Source: Ephemerocybe angulata | Lineage: Eukaryota; Basidiomycota; Agaricomycetes; Agaricales; Psathyrellaceae | NCBI GenBank assembly: GCA_013368325.1 | Contig: JAACJK010000008.1 | Coordinates: forward strand, 496,001 to 560,000 | Length of the DNA stretch: 64,000 nucleotides | Direction of reading: 5' to 3' | Shown: positions 30,919-42,947 of the stretch, piece by piece | Numbering within the stretch: the stretch's first letter is position 1 | Layout: the number at the start of each line of letters is the position of its first letter | The notes under the pieces: model-generated | What the model was told of the DNA's origin: nothing | Database searches by the model: none | Seen by the model: the letters and a program-made list of their open reading frames with translations, nothing else | Made by a program: the position numbers and the translations under genes

Positions 30919-33041
30919 TCAGTTACCGTTCATATACGCCGCGCCCATCTCCCGCGCACAACTGTGGAAATGCTTAGGCCGGTCCACGTCATGGCACACC
31001 TCAACACTTTCGATCCACGGGTGCGCAATGACCTTCTCAATCGCCCACCTCTCCCTCGGATTCGGCTCCAGCATTTTTCTGATCAATGGCCGACACGCCC
31101 TCGGACTCAGGTTATTGATCGTCGGGGGGCACGCCGACGTCTGTGCATTCGAGCTCGAGCAGGCCTGTGCATAGGCCGCATACAGCTGGTCCGTTGCAGG
31201 CTGCGCGGCGCGCCACGGCAGCTCCTGGAAGTGCAGGCAGTAGTAGACGATGCCGCACGCCCAGATGTCCACGAGCCGAGCGTCGTAGGCTACGACCCAG
31301 GGGGAGCATATGACGCAGGCGGAGGGAGGGGGAAGATTTGAGAAAACGCAAAGAGTTAGGCCGCTGCTCTTAATGGAAGGAGAAGTTATCATGTCGGCTT
31401 ACGTTTGTTTAGGAATTGCTCGGGAGCGATGTACGGTTCGCTACCACAGAGCCCAGAAGACATGTGCACCGTCTGTTCCCAAGGAAGACGGTACACAGTC
31501 GACGCACCATAGTCCCCGATCTATACCGGCGGTGTGAGCCCAAATGGTGCAAAAACATGCAAGAGAATATCGCACCTTCAAGTGGCCCTTGGCATCAAAG
31601 AAGAGGTTCTCTGGCTTGAGATCCCGATGGGCGACGCCTTGGCTGTGAAGGTAGGAAACACCCTTCAACATTTGCTTGAAGCAGCACTCGACCTCAGCCG
31701 GGCTCATACCACTGTATGGCAATCAAAAGTCAGTAAAAAAGATCAAATTCAGCACAAAGAAAAAGCCAAGAAGTCGCCGCTCCATGCGACATTTGCGACA
31801 ACGCTTCCCATGCTTGGTTGCCAAGGACCGGAAACATAGAGAATATAAAGTCGGGCGAGACACCCGGCTTTCTCCCGACCACAAAAAATTGAGCACCACT
31901 CACCCTCTCTTGATCGCAGCGTACAGGTCGCCACCAGGGCAAAACTCCATAACTTCGCACCAGTGCATGCTCTCGTCTTGAACAAGATCCACAGTCTCGA
32001 CGATATTCGGATGATGGAGCGTAGAAGAAATACAAAACTCGGCGGTCAGCTTCTTGACGTATTCTTTCTCCGACTCGTTCTTGCGCCGTTTTCTGAACTC
32101 CTGCTCTCGTGCATAAGCATCGGCCCACTGCCTGAAACGTGCCCAAGACTCACCTTGATCGCATACAGCTTCTCCTCCGTCCTATCCCACTTGTGCGCCA
32201 ATCGAACGACACTGGTCGCACCTTTTCCAATCGCGAGCTTCTGGCAGACACCGTACTTCTGGGATAGACTGGCGGTGCTGTCCCCCGCCGTGCTTTTCGC
32301 GCGCCCCTCTCCAGCATCGGAATCGGACCGTCTCGACGAGGTCGACCTCTGGGAGCTCTTGCGACTGAGCTTCGGACCACTGTTGAGAAGATCCTTCAAG
32401 GTGAACTTGTGCGAGTCACCTTTGTCAGAATGTATCGACGCAGGCTTCGAAACGCGTCCAGGAGTCGTCGGGGCCTCAGGCTTGCTTCCCCGACGCTCCC
32501 GTCCGGTCGGCGCGGTGGCCCCTGGGAGGATCTTGTTTCCGGACACACCGGCGGACATGCTGGGCGCCCTGCTGGCGGGCTTGCTGGGGGGTCGGCTCGG
32601 AGGGGCACTGTCCCCGCCGAAATAGCTCTCAGTAGGAGAAAGCGCAGTCGGCGAATAGGAGGGAGAGGGGGCATCCTTGGGGGAGTAGGAGCCGGAGGGC
32701 TGTCTGGGGAGCTTGGTGGACCTGCGATCGCTGTCGGAAGGGGCGGTGAGCTTCTCCAAGGCCTGCCTGGTGAAGCCTGGCTGCTTCTCGCCCTTGATAA
32801 GCGTATCGGGTGGCGGCAGGGGGAAGTTGGACGAGTTTTCAGGCGTGAGCGTCTTGCCGTTCACCAGACTGGGGGTAAGTGTAGGGGCGCCGGCGAGCTT
32901 CTCGTTCGCCGCGGCGAGGTTGAGGGATTGATCGAAACGTCTGGAGAGATAGTTTACATTCGGCGGTTTGTCAGAGTTATCGGGGCCTTCGCTCTCTGCC
33001 ATGGTGGCGTCTGCGGCAGAGGTAGATTCTGAGATGGCCAT
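30919..33041 (-). CDS. HAL-family Ser/Thr protein kinase (Hal4/Sat4-like)
   Basis: Five exons: 33041-32154, 32100-31904, 31711-31576, 31520-31403 and 31289-30919, total 1,710 nt, 569 residues, all in frame. The first 260 residues are Ser/Pro-rich, with KFTLKDLL before the kinase domain. Kinase motifs: glycine loop [15 protein letters not shown], catalytic Lys in [32 protein letters not shown] in place of DFG, and APEQF. The order and the QYG-like C-lobe match yeast Hal4/Sat4 and Hal5 kinases, which regulate potassium uptake through Trk transporters. DYG should still bind magnesium. The assignment rests on motif recall. Confidence 0.8.
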
Positions 33042-36000
33042 GATGGTGATGAATGTAGAGATGATCGTAGGAGGGTCGTGTAGAAGGTGCTGGGGGGTGG
33101 ATGCGAGAATTACTGGCCGGGGTTTGGCTGGAGATACTGTATCTTTGCTAGTACGTCCGGGGCGGGTATGTCGACGAGCGATGGGTGAGCTTTAAAAGCC
33201 GAGTATGAAAGCCGGGATCTTGTTGCGATTCTAGAGGGATATAAACATGGTGTACAGTACGTTTGGGAGGGTTTTCGCTTGGTTAACCTGCAATCTCATC
33301 AGTTCCCATCGTCGAGCTAGAGCGATCGGGGCTACACACAAAAAAGAAACACAAGAGTCGGACTGGAGTGTTCTGGTGGGCTACGCTGCAGACTTTGCTG
33401 GCAAAACGCAGCTGAGCAGGCCGTAGAACCGCTCGTCGCTGTCGCCGGCGTCGAGGAGAAACTGTGCAGCAGAAATATGGGCAGCGATTGTCGTGGTAGA
33501 AGGGAGAAGAGCCTGGGGCCACTGCCGCTAAAGAGCCGGATGATTTGGCTGAGTAAGCGACAACCCACGTGGGAATCGGTGGGTTTGTTTATTTTTATTT
33601 TCCGACTTATCTTATCTCGTACTAGTAAATAACTCAATAGCGACTGCGCCTTCTCCTGCTCAAGACCAGATGAAGACCGACGCAGCCGCTGGCGTCCAAT
33701 GCAGTCTAGCAGGCTCATACACGGTCGTAGACGCTTATCCACGCACCGCATGCAGCCCCTTCCGGATTCGTTCGAACCGTGCAAGCTCGTCCGTCCTTGT
33801 GATCCAGGACGTGGCGCTGTACCTTCTGATCGCGAGGATCATCGGTGCCATATCCCCCAACCCAATATTCGTGCCTCCAGAAAGCCCAAGCTTGTCTGCA
33901 TCGCATCCTGCTGCCCTTGATCCTTTGTCGGAAATGAAGAGAGTCAAAATCTCTAACATCGTTCTCGAGGCCTGATCTACCAGGTTCGGGTGGATTCTGA
34001 GCCATCTCCAAGAGGCTTCTTCCTATCATAGCAACACGGGCGGACGGACAAACGGTGTTCCTCAGCGTCCGAAGGGCCTGGATGGCCCGCCAGAACCAGC
34101 GGTCGTATTCGGTCTGACGGATCGCAACCCCATTGTTGGGAGGCGTCAACTGACCCAATGGCGTCATGGTGTCCCTAGGATCTTGACAGAATCGCATTCT
34201 GGATTGCCACAGACGCGGCGGGACAAGGCTCAGCTGAGGCCGGAATGAGTATGCAACTCGATTCAGCGTCGGAGTGTGGATCGCGCTCAGTGAGTCCCCT
34301 GGTTCTATTCACATTCCCATTTTGATGTTCGTTGTGCAGTCGCTTTCATCGATGGAAATATTCAATTGAGACCATGGGTCGTGTAAGGTCCATTAGCGAC
34401 CCTCGTTTCTCGAGGCAATGGCGTAAATCCCGCTCACAGAGGTGCCGTTTGAATGAACCTTACGGGGACCATCCCCGTAAACCAGCCAGCACAGAAGGCG
34501 GTCAAACGTGAAGGTTACAGCGATCCCAGATTCACAACTCTAATAGCGCAGCGACCATGACAAAACCGTATGTCTTCATTTCCCTTAGTTCATTTGACAC
34601 GTCTGAGAACGAACCCCGTTTTCTCCTGGCCATCTCAAGACGCGTGTCTGTGTCTTTATGAAAACCCCGTTTCACTCGCCCTCGCCACATCTCCACCTTT
34701 CCTTTTCACGCCCAGACACTGATAACTCGCTGATAACGACTGACTATCTTGGACGAGAACGATGCAGTGGTCAGGAATAGATTTAAGATGATAATCTTCG
34801 CGTCGCCTGACTTAAACTTACCCAATTCAATCGCTGCTTCCTTCTTTCCAGGATCTTCAAGACGCCCAAACTGCATGGACCCGTGCCCTCAGGGATCTCC
34901 AAACGTGCGCCTAAGCGGCCGTTGGAAGGTACGAATATTCCTAATATCAAGCCACTTGTTCTCGTTTTCCCGAAAACGAGGCGGAAATAAATCCAATTGG
35001 ACTCCTTCCATCCACTCTGGCGCGTGTCGTACCGTAACCGCGAATAATTCGCAGCGTCCACATTGTGCGAATCCCCCTGGTTCGCCTCGCGTCAAACGCG
35101 AAGAGAAAAACTATCATATCAAATTTCTCAGAAGAACTTCTATCCACAACCCAGGTCCTCGAACCACTGCTGGATTGAGACTCCAATGCCACATTGCGGC
35201 GAGTCCGAGGACAGTCGACTTGTGGTCTAGCTTCAGTTACTGCTACCATTCGACATATCATATCCCATCGATCCATAGAGGTGGGTGTGTGATATTACCA
35301 AGTGGACTGACATGAGGCACGAAGGATTCGGACTCGGACTCGGAAGTCTGTCGTTCTTTCGTCCAGAGGGAGACGTGCAGAGACCGACTTAACCGCAATT
35401 GTGCGACGCGGTAGCGATATGTTTTAATCAATCGCTGCCTTATGGCCGCAACATGGGGTCCAAACGAGGTCGCAGCTCAGGGGACGACGCAACTGGACGG
35501 AATCTGCTAAGCTATATTCTATTCATAGCAACCTGCTGGATGCATTCAAGGTCGCAAAATCGGTCGTGAAATGGTACAGTATTAGAACCAATGTGAATGA
35601 AATTACGGCCTTCGCAGCACTTCCTTGTTCTTAGAAGTGGTCACAAGCACACAAAAGGTCCACACAACAAATGTTGGTAGGCCGTTCGAGTGAGGGGAGG
35701 AACGTTCCTGTCTATTGTTGCGCACGGAACTTGCAAGAACGTTGTGGAAGAAGGCAGTAGAAGGCACCGCAAACTCCAATTAATGCAATGCGTAGCCGTA
35801 GGCCCTTAATAATCGCCGCTAAAATGGCTCAGGGATGGAGAGGGTTACCAAGACACGACACTGTGTCGCAGCAAGGAGGAAGGAGTGGGTAGGCCATGTC
35901 TCAAGGCAACTCCCGGTGCGCGCCAACCGACTCGACCACATATCCCAGGCCCAATCGAAAAATTCCTATTCGAAACGACACTTAGCAGCCGCACCAGCCC

Positions 36001-36435
36001 GCACGTTCGACTCGCCTATATATATATATTCCCGACCCAAACCAGCGTCCGAAGGGGCCTTGGAGGAGCGGTTCGAACCCCCTGCCGGATGCCGAAAGTA
36101 TTTCGGAGTTCGAATCCGCTATCAACTGTACACCAGGACAAGATAAGGTTCAGAGGTGGCTGGGTTACGTAATAGCTCCGGCATCGTCCACCAACAGAGG
36201 GCTCATTGACTCGGGAGGTCTTCATCGACGACACCCTCAAGACCAAGGCGAGTATTGCTCTTTCCCCGCACGTCCTACTCCCGCTGACCAGCCGTCCTGC
36301 TCGCCATTTCACCCCCTCCGAAAATCCCTCGAAATCCGCCAAAAATCGCCCCAAAACCGAAAATTAACGCTGATGGGTTGGACATGATGCTGGTGCTGGT
36401 GGAACCTGGATTCGGACGCACAGAACCCGACGAAG
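33042..36435. other. 3.4-kb region without a convincing gene
   Basis: A minus-strand frame at 33715-34197 and a plus-strand frame at 34749-35315 are open but show no domain or supporting splice pattern. A short stretch near 34852 (LQDAQTAWTRALRDLQTCA after a possible acceptor) looks coding-like and may be a gene relic. At 36013-36029 there is an AT dinucleotide run (TATATATATATA). The right end should hold the eL19 promoter. Confidence 0.45.
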
Positions 36436-37197
36436 ATGGGTACGTCGTGCTGCACGTCCTCCTACCCCCTTTCATATGCTTATAAGCGCCCCCAGTCAAC
36501 CTCCGGTCACAAAAGCGCCTTGCGGCGAGCGTCGCCAGCGTCGGGAAGCGCAAAATCTGGCTCGACCCCGCTGAGCAGGCCGAGATTGGCAACGCCAACT
36601 CGCGCACACACGTCAAGAAGCTCATCAAGGACGGCCGCATCATCATCAAGCCCACCACCATCCACTCCCGCGCCCGCACCCGCGAACTCCTCGCCGCCAA
36701 GCGAAAGGGCCGCCACACCGGTATCGGTAAGCGAAAGGGTACCGCCGACGCCCGTATGCCCGCCAAGGTCATCTGGATGAGGAGACAGAGGGTCCTCAGG
36801 CGGCTGTTGAGGAAGTACAGAGAGTCGGGCAAGATCGACAAGCACCTGTTCGTACCGCTTCGCAACTTCGACTCGGGAGCTTTCTTTGGCTTACAAAGGC
36901 GTCACAGGTACCACTCGCTCTACCAGAAGTCCAAGGGTAACGTCTTCAAGAACAAGCGTGTCCTCATGGAGTACATCCACAAGGCCAAGGCCGAGAAGAA
37001 CCGCACCAAGATCCTCTCCGACCAGATGGAGGCCCGCCGTGTCAAGAACAAGGTCAGAAGACCCACTGCCCCACATCCTCTTTCCACCGATCTGACCATA
37101 TCTCCCTCCACAGGCTGCCCGCGAACGTCGTGCTGCTCGTGTCGCCGAGAAGCGCTCCGGTATCATCGCTGTCGAGCACGAGGATGCTCAGGAGTAA
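36436..37197 (+). CDS. RPL19: 60S ribosomal protein eL19
   Basis: Four exons: 36436-36439, 36496-36847, 36908-37052 and 37114-37197, total 585 nt, 194 residues, the normal eL19 length. Family hallmarks: [62 protein letters not shown] and a C-terminal coiled basic helix. eL19 is a large-subunit protein with a long helix that bridges to the small subunit. The first coding exon is only four bases (ATGG). The second coding intron starts with the weak donor GTTCGT, chosen because it restores the conserved KHLYHSLY. Confidence 0.93.
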
Positions 37198-37557
37198 ATG
37201 TTGGGCGCTTGATGTTCTCGGCACAGTCCTTCCTGAATACACCATCTTCGCACCATCCACCCAGTCTGAGCTCCCCTTACATGCTTACTATATTCCGCCA
37301 CGGCCAAAGCACACGCACATGTACAGCGATAGGAATGATTATGCCTCCCATGCCTCTCTTCTGTTCGATCTATTCTCGAGAGGGAGGTTGAGCGTCGGGC
37401 TCTCTCGTCATCTGGGTTCCATCTGAGATAACGTTTATTGAGTACAAGCTACATGTGTGGTACAACTACAAAGCTACGGTAACCGGTAAGCGCCTACAAA
37501 AAATCCAGAGTAGCTAAATATAATCTACAAGTCCCAAAGTCAAGTAGCGCCCGAAGT
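37198..37557. other. Region between convergent genes
   Basis: About 360 bp between the stops of eL19 (+) and the pseudokinase (-). Probably the 3' untranslated parts of both. No separate feature seen. Confidence 0.5.
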
Positions 37558-40500
37558 TCAATACGCATGAGCCTGAGAAACGAGCCTGAGGGTCAAGTCA
37601 GGCTCCATCCTGCTCTCCAGAGTCCCAACGCTGCATCTCATTCCATAATCCTTCCCATCGTCCGCTCCGTGCGATAGCTCGTCTCCCTCCCCCTCGCACG
37701 CCACCGCGGTCGGGGTATACGGCTGCGACGCTGGGGAGGACACCGTCTGAGGGGATGACGCCGACGACACAGGAGACGTCGGAGATGCCGCCGCATGACC
37801 GCCAAGGTAGGCCTGCACGGCCGGGCTGCGAGACACACCGGGCGCACCACCGTCGACGCACGGTACGATCCAAGTCGCAGAATTTCCAATATGATAGGTA
37901 TCGCTCGCGTGGCGCTTCACCTCCTTCTCCTTCTCCACACTCACACCACTCTCCCCATCCTGGTGCCTCCCATTGACCCCAAGACCCCTCCCCGCATCCA
38001 CCGACACATATCCATTCCCATATTCCGCTCCAAGCCCCAACCCACTCCCCGCCGCCCCTGGACCAGCCATCTCGTGCATCTGATACTGCTTCGAGAGCGG
38101 CACGACCGCCGAGGCCCGTGCGCTCACAAACGCATTATAACACCCCCTCGGCGTCCCGCTGCACAGACTCAGCTTGCTCGCGCTGCGCGCGGGCTCATGC
38201 AAATTATACTTGAACCCGATCCCGCTCCCAATCTGCTCGAGCCCCGAGGGCAGCTCGTCGATCACCGAGTCGACGCGCGTGCTCGAGGCGATTTGGATGC
38301 CGCCGTAGTGGGTGGGGATGCGCGGGACGGGCGGGACGGTGTCGGGGGACTTGCAGGACGCCAGGGACGAGATGGAGAGGCTCGCTTTGGATTTCTTGCG
38401 CCCGAACGACACTGTGGAGAGGTTCATGAACAGGTTCTTGGGGTATACGAATGACGCTCGATTATTCTGGTTGTTGTTGTGGGCGATCCCACTCCCAGTA
38501 CCGCGCGCCTTGCCCCCGACCTTTCCTTTGAAGAACGAGAACAGCGTCCCCCGCTTCCCGACCTCCGTAGTCGAGGAGCGCAGCGACATCGCCCGCTCCT
38601 GCTCCTCCTGATCCAGGATGTCCCAGATCTCGACGCCGGGGGGTCCTCCTCCTAATCCACCTCGCGCTCGAGGACTATCCAGTTGGTGCTGTCGCTCTGC
38701 GACAGACTCGCGGGACGCGGCCGCTGAAAGCGAAGGCCCCTGGGCTTGGTGGCGCGCCTCAGTCGATCGAGGAAGGGCTCGAAACGTCCGGTTCTTGGGG
38801 GAGGAGACGCCGTGGGCTGTGCCCTCTGTGATGATGGGTTCCGCTGGGGTTCCTGCGTTGGAGGAGCGCGAAGGTAAGAGGGGAGACTTTGAGCTCTTTT
38901 TCTCAATGCGGAGAGGTTGGACTTCGGATGGAGGGGTCGCGTGTTGTTGAGGCTGGGATGATGATGATGAGGTGACAGAGGAGTAACGATTGGGTGGAGC
39001 GGCCTCCCTGGTTGTCTGGATTTGGTACGACCCAGGGAATGGAGGAACTAGAGAGGGGACTGTCAGAAAGTTGCTATAAGGCAGAGAAGGGTTTGGCTCA
39101 CCTTCGACCATACGATCAGCCACCTTGGTCCACGACCTATATTCGAGCGTCAGTGGGAAAGCATAGCGAAGCCGATTCAAAACGAAAGGCGTACACATTT
39201 GTGAAGAAACCGTGTCGCTTGATATCATCAAGGGTCAAACGAACGCGGGGGTTGCGCTCGATACACTAAAAAGTAGCCCCAGTTGAGTAACTGTCAGAAA
39301 CCACAAAGGGGGACACAACCGACCTTCAGAATCAACTCCCTCGTCTGTGGATGAATCAACCTCAAGGAATCAGGCGAAAGGGTCCCCTCAATAACTCTCG
39401 CCTTCAAGTCCTCCTCGCCCTCAGGCCCAACTCCAATCTTAAACGGATGCTAGGGAGATTCATCAGCCCCAATTCGACGCCTCGCGCAACCTCCCAACGC
39501 ACCTTCCCAAAATACATGTAATACAGCACCATCCCAAAGCCCCAGCAATCCACAACGCTATCATGCGCCCAGCCAAGAAGAATCTCAGGCGCCTGATAAC
39601 ACTTCGTCTTTGGCTGGTTGTTCATAAAATCGCCCGAAATAAACCCAAATGAAGTCGAATTCTGACCCGACGACGCAACGAAGTCCGCAAACTCAAAATT
39701 GCTGATAACAATATGCCCAGAGAGGTCGAACATGACATCGTCGGGGTTGAGATTACGGTGCATGATCCCAATAGAGTGCAGGTTTGCGAGGCCGACAATC
39801 TGGATTCCCGTCTCTATTAGCGGCCGTGCATGGATGGAGAGGCGAGCTGGCTCACTATTTCGGATGCATAGAACATGATTCTCTGGGACGTCAGAGCTCC
39901 AGTCCGGTCAACCAGTTCGCGGAGGTTCCCAGCTGGTAGATGATCCTAACCGAAGACCGCTGTTAGCCTCAAGCTCCACGGGAACGCGGAAATTACGAAC
40001 CAATACGAGGTGCACTCTCCCGTCCTCCCGGAACGAGCTCCTCAGGTGCGGCAGAAACGGGGCGCCAAGGTCCCTGAGTGTTTCCAAGATATCTTGCTCC
40101 GTCCACGGATACCTGTCCCGCCTGCAGCGAATCTTGTACATCATCCCTGTTTTCCTCCGTTTGCAGAGCATCGTGCTTATCCCCGAATCGGTGGTGTTTC
40201 CGATGGTGAGGATGTCGAAGTCGGACAGCGTCGTGTTGTACTGAGCGAACGAAATTAATAAAGGTTAGGCTTCCGGATGACGGTGTAGGAAGGTTAAGCT
40301 TACGGTTAGGACAGGGCTTGGCTCGACCGCTTCCGGAATCGTTGATAGGGTCCCGGGGAGCTTTGGAGTCATGAAGAGGACCTCCTAAAGTTAAGCTCAA
40401 ACTTGTGTATGGCTCACTCGTGGAGGAAAGCTAGACTAACAGTTATATCGCTATCATTCCCAAAATCCGGTACGACGTCCTTGAGATTCGGAAAGGTCTA

Positions 40501-40979
40501 GCCTCGTCATTAGCTCTTGACGTTCGAGGTATTTGAAGGGAACTTAAACTTACCTGGATGTCGTAGCTCATGTCAAGGCTAACTGATTGACTTTCGTGTG
40601 TTCGACGCGTTGTGTCTGCGGCTTCTAGCTCTTCTTCTGTGAAAATGCCGGAGAACCTCAAGGAGAGCTGTGCGTTGTAATGTATCAGCTGAGATGATAT
40701 AAATTGGCAAAGGCGAGAAAGGCGTACGGAAAGTGGGGGCGAGTCGGACCAGTCTACGTCAAGGCGAGGCGGTTGAGGGCCTCCTGGAAGCGGGCTTCGC
40801 GGCCCCCGAAAGGTAGGTTGGAGAGGTTGGAGATGAGGAGGGAGGGGGCCATTTAGTATTGTCGCCGTGGATGGAAGCTATCGCGACGAATGAGCTAAAA
40901 GCTGATCTGGCGGGTTACCTGGGGGACTCACGCTGCCTTCTGAGGAATCGCTGAAGTCACAAAAGGAGTGCGACTCCAT
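37558..40979 (-). CDS. Pseudokinase with long disordered C-terminal tail
   Basis: Twelve exons: 40979-40932, 40877-40728, 40667-40554, 40497-40441, 40384-40304, 40240-40001, 39945-39856, 39811-39503, 39449-39324, 39265-39195, 39136-39102 and 39047-37558; 2,811 nt, 936 residues. Kinase fold: DFDILTIGNTTDSGIST (loop), YKIRC (likely ATP lysine), HRNLNPDDVMF in place of [17 protein letters not shown] in place of DFG, YQAPEILLGWA and DCWGFGMVLYYM. The catalytic Asp and Lys of the loop and the metal-binding Asp are all replaced, so phosphotransfer is unlikely. About 480 Ser/Pro-rich residues follow. A scaffold or regulator role is inferred. The exact acceptor of exon 8 has an alternative. Confidence 0.75.
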
Positions 40980-41310
40980 CTAGGAGAAGGGCGGGGTGGG
41001 CGATATATCAGCGCGTCGTTTAAGAGGTTTCGCTAGGGGCGAGCTGAATATGGCGTGAATAGTTGGAGCCTCGCGTACGCGGCGTCAGGCTATCGCTTGG
41101 GAGTGTATCGCGCAGAAAGAGAAGAGGTTGAACAGCGGGCGATCGAATATATGGGCGGGGATTCCTTTGTACAAGTTTGCAACTCGTATCCCGCTTAGAA
41201 TAATATACATATAATTGGTATTTTTAAATCTCTGGTGGAACGGGTTAGAGAAGATAGGGGGACTGTCACAAGAGAGACTTTACCTTCCCTCCGTCCCATT
41301 GGTTTGATAT
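40980..41310. other. Intergenic region, no gene seen
   Basis: About 330 bp. It should hold the promoter of the pseudokinase and the 3' end of the GAR formyltransferase gene. Confidence 0.45.
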
Positions 41311-42085
41311 TCACGAGTCCTAGAATTCGGTCAGTACGAATTCACAGCGATTTATGAGCAAGTATACCTGGGGCTTGACTTCATCCAAAATCTTCTTCGC
41401 GGCCTCAACGATAATCTGATGCTCGACCTTGTGCAGCCTTTCCTCGAACACTTCAATCGACTCGCCCTTCTCGATAGGCACCTCCCTGACAATGACAGGT
41501 TCACCAGCGTCGACATCCTTCACTACCCGATGCACCATGCACCCCGAATGCGCGACCTCGCCCTTCTGGAACGCCTCGTACGCGCGCTCGATGGCGTGCG
41601 CGCCGTCGAACGCACCGGGAAGCGCAGGATGGAGGTTGATCACCGGGATATTGTACTTCGTCTCCTTCCCGTCCGCTTCCACAACAGCCTTCCTCCCATC
41701 CACCAGCTCAAGGAAGTTTTCGCTGAGAATATGCATCCACCCAGCCAGCACGATCAGGTCCGGGTTCTCGCGCACGACGATCCGCGCGACCTCCGCGTCG
41801 TAGTCCTCCCTCGTCTTCCCCGGGTTCGCCTTCAGGTATGGCTGCAGAGCAAGGTACGCAGTCGGAATTTCAGGGACTGCTTGTGCTGCTCGTGTGAGGC
41901 CGTATGCAGCTTTACGGTTGGAAAAGACGAGGGTGATCTGGGCGTCGGGCAGCGCAGGGGTGTTCAGCGCATCGATGAGCGCCTGCAGGTTGCTCCCTAT
42001 GTTAGACCGGTTTATTGCCGTGAAATCGGGGGCTGCGGCTGCAAGTACCTGAGCCGGATATGAGGACTACGATGCGCCTGGGCAT
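41311..42085 (-). CDS. ADE8: Phosphoribosylglycinamide formyltransferase
   Basis: Three exons: 42085-42049, 41996-41368 and 41319-41311, total 675 nt, 224 residues (yeast Ade8 is about the same). It transfers a formyl group from 10-formyltetrahydrofolate to glycinamide ribonucleotide, step 3 of purine synthesis, in the cytosol. Motifs: RRIVVLISGSGSNLQALID (phosphate-binding loop), PDLIVLAGWMHIL, INLHPALPGAFDG with the catalytic Asn and His, HSGCMVHRV and DAGEPVI with the catalytic Asp. The last coding exon has only two codons and the stop. Confidence 0.92.
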
Positions 42086-42947
42086 AGCTTGGGATATTGT
42101 GCGGTGGTAGAGGTAGAGAGAGATTTTGTCTGATCTTCAATCAATAATAGCGAAAATGGTCCAGCGCCTCTTTCATCGTTACCGTCATCACTGAATTGGA
42201 AAGCTACAGACAACACCCATTAACACCTCCTTGCATCCAAATTCCTCTTTGCTCTCTAACTCATCGGGTACGACGACTCAGGGCTCGCTCGGCTCCACTT
42301 GCCCAAAAATGAAGGAAGAATATCGTGCTTCAGGACATTGAGCCCGCCATGACACAGGGTGGCCAACGCCGAACCTTAGAACCACCCCAGGCCTCCCAGG
42401 GCTAAAGTGGTGTGAACGACCACTAACATCTCCCCGATTCTGATTTCAATTGGCTCCAGATTTTAACGCCGAACTTCGGTAGGACTTATCCGTCCCCAGC
42501 CTTAGCGTGGCCTCGTTCCTCCCTCAACGACGGCGACTCTTGTTTCTCGGTATAATCCCAGTTTGAGATCTTGTCCAGACTTTCTGGCGATGGCAACACT
42601 AACACTGACCACATGCGATAAACAGATTTCTCCTCCAGACAGTGACTGTAACTTATTCTCGCAAAGCCATACAGTGATGATGATACCCTGATCCTCGGAA
42701 CTGGTGGAACTTGCACCTCCTGGAACACCGCTTATTCACGCCCTAGGTCCTCGTTACGCGGCGGTAATACTTACAAGATTCTTCTTATCCAACGTGTTTC
42801 TTCAACCCTGACGCCGGTCTTCGCAAGCTAATTACGCGAATTGAGGGCTTCCACGCCAGCGTTTCATTCCTGGAGGTATAAATTTATACCTGGTCCCGGA
42901 CTTATAAACTTCTCTCCCTAAGTTCCTCTCCTTTCCACTCCTTCGGC
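42086..42947. other. Intergenic region between divergent genes
   Basis: About 860 bp between GAR formyltransferase (-) and the third P450 (+). No supported frame. A near-palindrome AGGTATAAATTTATACCT at 42873 and TTATAAA at 42902 (about 40 bp before the P450 ATG) look like promoter parts. Confidence 0.5.
42902..42909 (+). promoter_or_regulatory. TATA box of the third P450
   Basis: TTATAAAC lies about 40 bp before the ATG at 42948, the same spacing as in the other two P450 copies. Confidence 0.5.

Noticed and set aside
32409..33032. Plus-strand ORF across the HAL kinase N-terminus
   Set aside because: Antisense to the Ser/Pro-rich exon of a well-supported kinase gene; Gly/Arg-rich translation without features.
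33715..34197. Minus-strand ORF of 160 codons
   Set aside because: No domain, start context or intron evidence; a second frame (33735-33959) looks equally good, so neither was called.
34749..35315. Plus-strand ORF of 188 codons
   Set aside because: Composition unlike the neighbouring genes and it reads through plausible splice sites; kept only as part of the gene-poor region.
36013..36029. TATATATATATA run as a promoter for eL19
   Set aside because: It lies more than 400 bp before the start codon, too far for a TATA box of that gene; more likely a simple repeat.
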